The position numbers and the translations under genes are program-made. A stretch of DNA of 15,203 nucleotides from Bacteroidota bacterium (GTDB lineage Bacteria > Bacteroidota > Bacteroidia > Bacteroidales > VadinHA17): positions 1-15,203 of the forward strand of contig DAOWNN010000017.1 of the NCBI GenBank assembly GCA_030642585.1, written 5' to 3'. The notes under the pieces are model-generated. The model searched no databases. It was not told the DNA's origin and saw only the letters and a program-made list of their open reading frames with translations. Within the stretch, counting starts at the first letter, position 1; each line of letters opens with the position of its first letter. Positions 13,701 through 15,203 of this stretch are shown here, in pieces.

Positions 13701-15203
13701 ATGAAAAAGAATGTTTTAGTCGGCATGTTAATTATTCTGATCAATTTAAATTCTGGTTTTGGACAAACCTGGCTGGATAAAGCCGGACGCAGGGCGGATA
13801 CCATTGTATGCTATGGAAGCGATGAGGTGCATAGGAGCTTTATTCCCCCACCCAGGGAATTTTTGTTAAAGGGAGGAAATGAAAAAAATAAAACAGCTGA
13901 TATTATTGTAAATTATATAGGTTTTAATACTGCCGCCCAGGAGGCTTTTGAATATGCCGTGAGTATCTGGGAAACAATGATTGTATCTTCTGTACCAATC
14001 CACATGGAAGCTAATTGGACTAACATGGGGACCGGGGGTGTGCTGGGTAACTGTCGTGCAGGTGCCTATTATTTAGGTCTTTATGTGGGGGGAATAAATC
14101 CCAATGCCTATTACCCTGTGGCACTGGCTGAAAAAATGCTTGGAAGAGAACTTACCGGGGCAGATGAGCCTGATTTAATTGCTAATTTTAACAGCATTGC
14201 CAACTGGTATAAGGGTACTGATGGGGCTACAAGTGACACTCAACACGACCTGGTATCTGTTGTATTACATGAGATTACTCACGGACTGGGCTTTATTGGC
14301 ACAATGGACGTCGACATGCAGGATATGGGATCTTATGGTTTTGGTAATGGACGAACTATTATTTTTGATCATTTTCTTGAACTTCTCCCTGATCAGAGAT
14401 TAACCGACACATTAATTTATAACAATCCCTCAATTCAACTTGGAAGTGCCATGACCGGAGGAAATTTATTTTTTCCCGGAGCGGTACAGATGAAGGAAAA
14501 TAATAATTCCCGGGCTAAACTATATTCGCCTGCCACATTTGACCCGGGCTCAAGTGTATACCACCTTGATGAGGCGCAGTATTCTCCTCCGAACGCTGAC
14601 TCTGTTCACGCCTTGATGACTCCATTTATTTCAAAGGGAGAAGCCATTCACGATCCCGGAACAGTGACCCTGGGCATGATGGCTGACTGGGGATGGATAC
14701 ACACTTTTATTGATCACAAACCATTAGTAGACAGGGAAGATTTAAGTACACCTGTTTTAGTAGAGGCAGAAATAACCAGTGATACTGATTTTTACTCCGA
14801 TTCAACTTACCTTGTATATTCATATGATGAATTTGAAACAGATGATACTCTGGTTTTAGGTCCTGCCGGAAAAGAAGACCAATTTGAAGTCATTATTCCC
14901 GTTGATATTTCAGACAGGACAATCAGTTATTATATTTCTACCCAGGATGATTATGGGCGTATTTACACCCACCCATCCGGAGGGCCTGATTTTTACCACC
15001 AGTTTTATGTAGGGCCAGATACAGTAAAGCCAGAGATTGAGCATTTCCCTATTGAATTTATGCTTTATAACAACGATTCTCTTAAAATAAAAGCTGCTGT
15101 AACTGACAACCTCGCAATTGATTCGGTTTATGTTGAATATATGTTGAATGATATAGCACAGAATCCCCTGCGCATGAATCATGATTCACTGGATGATTAT
15201 TCA
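13701..15203 (+). CDS. Secreted HExxH zinc metalloprotease, 3' end outside window
   Basis: This gene is open from ATG 13701 to the window end (501 codons, no stop). Residues 1-21 are a signal peptide, with cleavage probably before Q22. The protease domain contains HEITHGLGFIG: H190 and H194 are zinc ligands and E191 the catalytic base. An IFDHFL block follows (D223, H224), then a LMTP turn (M306) and the segment EAIHDPGTVTLGMMADWGW. That set is typical of a secreted bacterial metalloprotease group with an HExxHGLGF motif. Beyond about residue 345 come beta-rich repeats like Ig/FnIII modules. The size and phylum suggest a C-terminal type IX secretion sorting domain beyond the edge, but this cannot be seen. 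A plausible but imperfect promoter-like TACTTTTA lies about 50 bases upstream. The substrate is unknown. Confidence 0.85.
   Translation, partial: MKKNVLVGMLIILINLNSGFGQTWLDKAGRRADTIVCYGSDEVHRSFIPPPREFLLKGGNEKNKTADIIVNYIGFNTAAQEAFEYAVSIWETMIVSSVPIHMEANWTNMGTGGVLGNCRAGAYYLGLYVGGINPNAYYPVALAEKMLGRELTGADEPDLIANFNSIANWYKGTDGATSDTQHDLVSVVLHEITHGLGFIGTMDVDMQDMGSYGFGNGRTIIFDHFLELLPDQRLTDTLIYNNPSIQLGSAMTGGNLFFPGAVQMKENNNSRAKLYSPATFDPGSSVYHLDEAQYSPPNADSVHALMTPFISKGEAIHDPGTVTLGMMADWGWIHTFIDHKPLVDREDLSTPVLVEAEITSDTDFYSDSTYLVYSYDEFETDDTLVLGPAGKEDQFEVIIPVDISDRTISYYISTQDDYGRIYTHPSGGPDFYHQFYVGPDTVKPEIEHFPIEFMLYNNDSLKIKAAVTDNLAIDSVYVEYMLNDIAQNPLRMNHDSLDDYS

Noticed and set aside
14179..14403. A 74-codon plus-strand frame, and a 90-codon minus-strand frame at 14910-15182
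   Set aside because: Both lie in other frames of the metalloprotease gene, which is open throughout 13701-15203 with clear protease motifs.
1..15203. CRISPR arrays, tRNA or rRNA genes, insertion sequences, phage genes
   Set aside because: I saw no regularly spaced direct repeats, cloverleaf-like sequences, transposase motifs or phage proteins. The gene content is mainly core housekeeping.

Overview
The window looks like chromosomal DNA of a Bacteroidota (Bacteroidetes) bacterium, probably from the Bacteroidales/Marinilabiliales side, although the lower rank is a guess. Four things point there. The DNA is AT-rich. Gene starts are preceded by perfect copies of the phylum's -7 promoter box (TAnnTTTG) rather than E. 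coli-type boxes. The ATP synthase a subunit has a signal peptide and a long His-rich periplasmic N-terminus. The atp genes lie in a cluster that lacks the beta and epsilon subunits.

Layout, left to right. (1) Positions 1-185 hold a GC-rich patch of unknown nature and an AT-rich leader. (2) 186-3104 encodes a 972-residue CPA1-type Na+/H+ exchanger with a C-terminal cyclic-nucleotide-binding domain. (3) 3267-5975 is a tight operon for a DUF177/YceD protein, ribosomal protein L32, PlsX and FabH, linking ribosome assembly to the start of phospholipid and fatty acid synthesis. (4) 6104-12019 is the ATP synthase operon: bactofilin, AtpZ, a small four-helix membrane protein, then subunits a, c, b, delta, alpha and gamma. 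A strong stem-loop with a U-tract lies between the c and b genes. (5) 12078-13052 encodes a trans-isoprenyl diphosphate synthase behind its own promoter box. (6) A divergent pair follows: a small DUF6438-type lipoprotein on the minus strand, and on the plus strand a secreted HExxH zinc metalloprotease that runs off the window end.

How they work together. The exchanger and the ATP synthase both act on the proton gradient across the inner membrane. PlsX, FabH and the prenyl synthase supply membrane lipids and isoprenoid precursors. The bactofilin is a cytoskeletal protein that is probably co-transcribed with the synthase. Most of the window is core housekeeping material. I found no CRISPR array, tRNA, rRNA, insertion sequence or phage gene, and no evident new defence or mobile system. 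The points most worth a second look are the in-operon terminator after atpE, the bactofilin/AtpZ linkage with its overlapping reading frames, the exchanger's SOS1-like architecture, the unexplained GC-rich patch at the left edge, and the metalloprotease's missing canonical third ligand.
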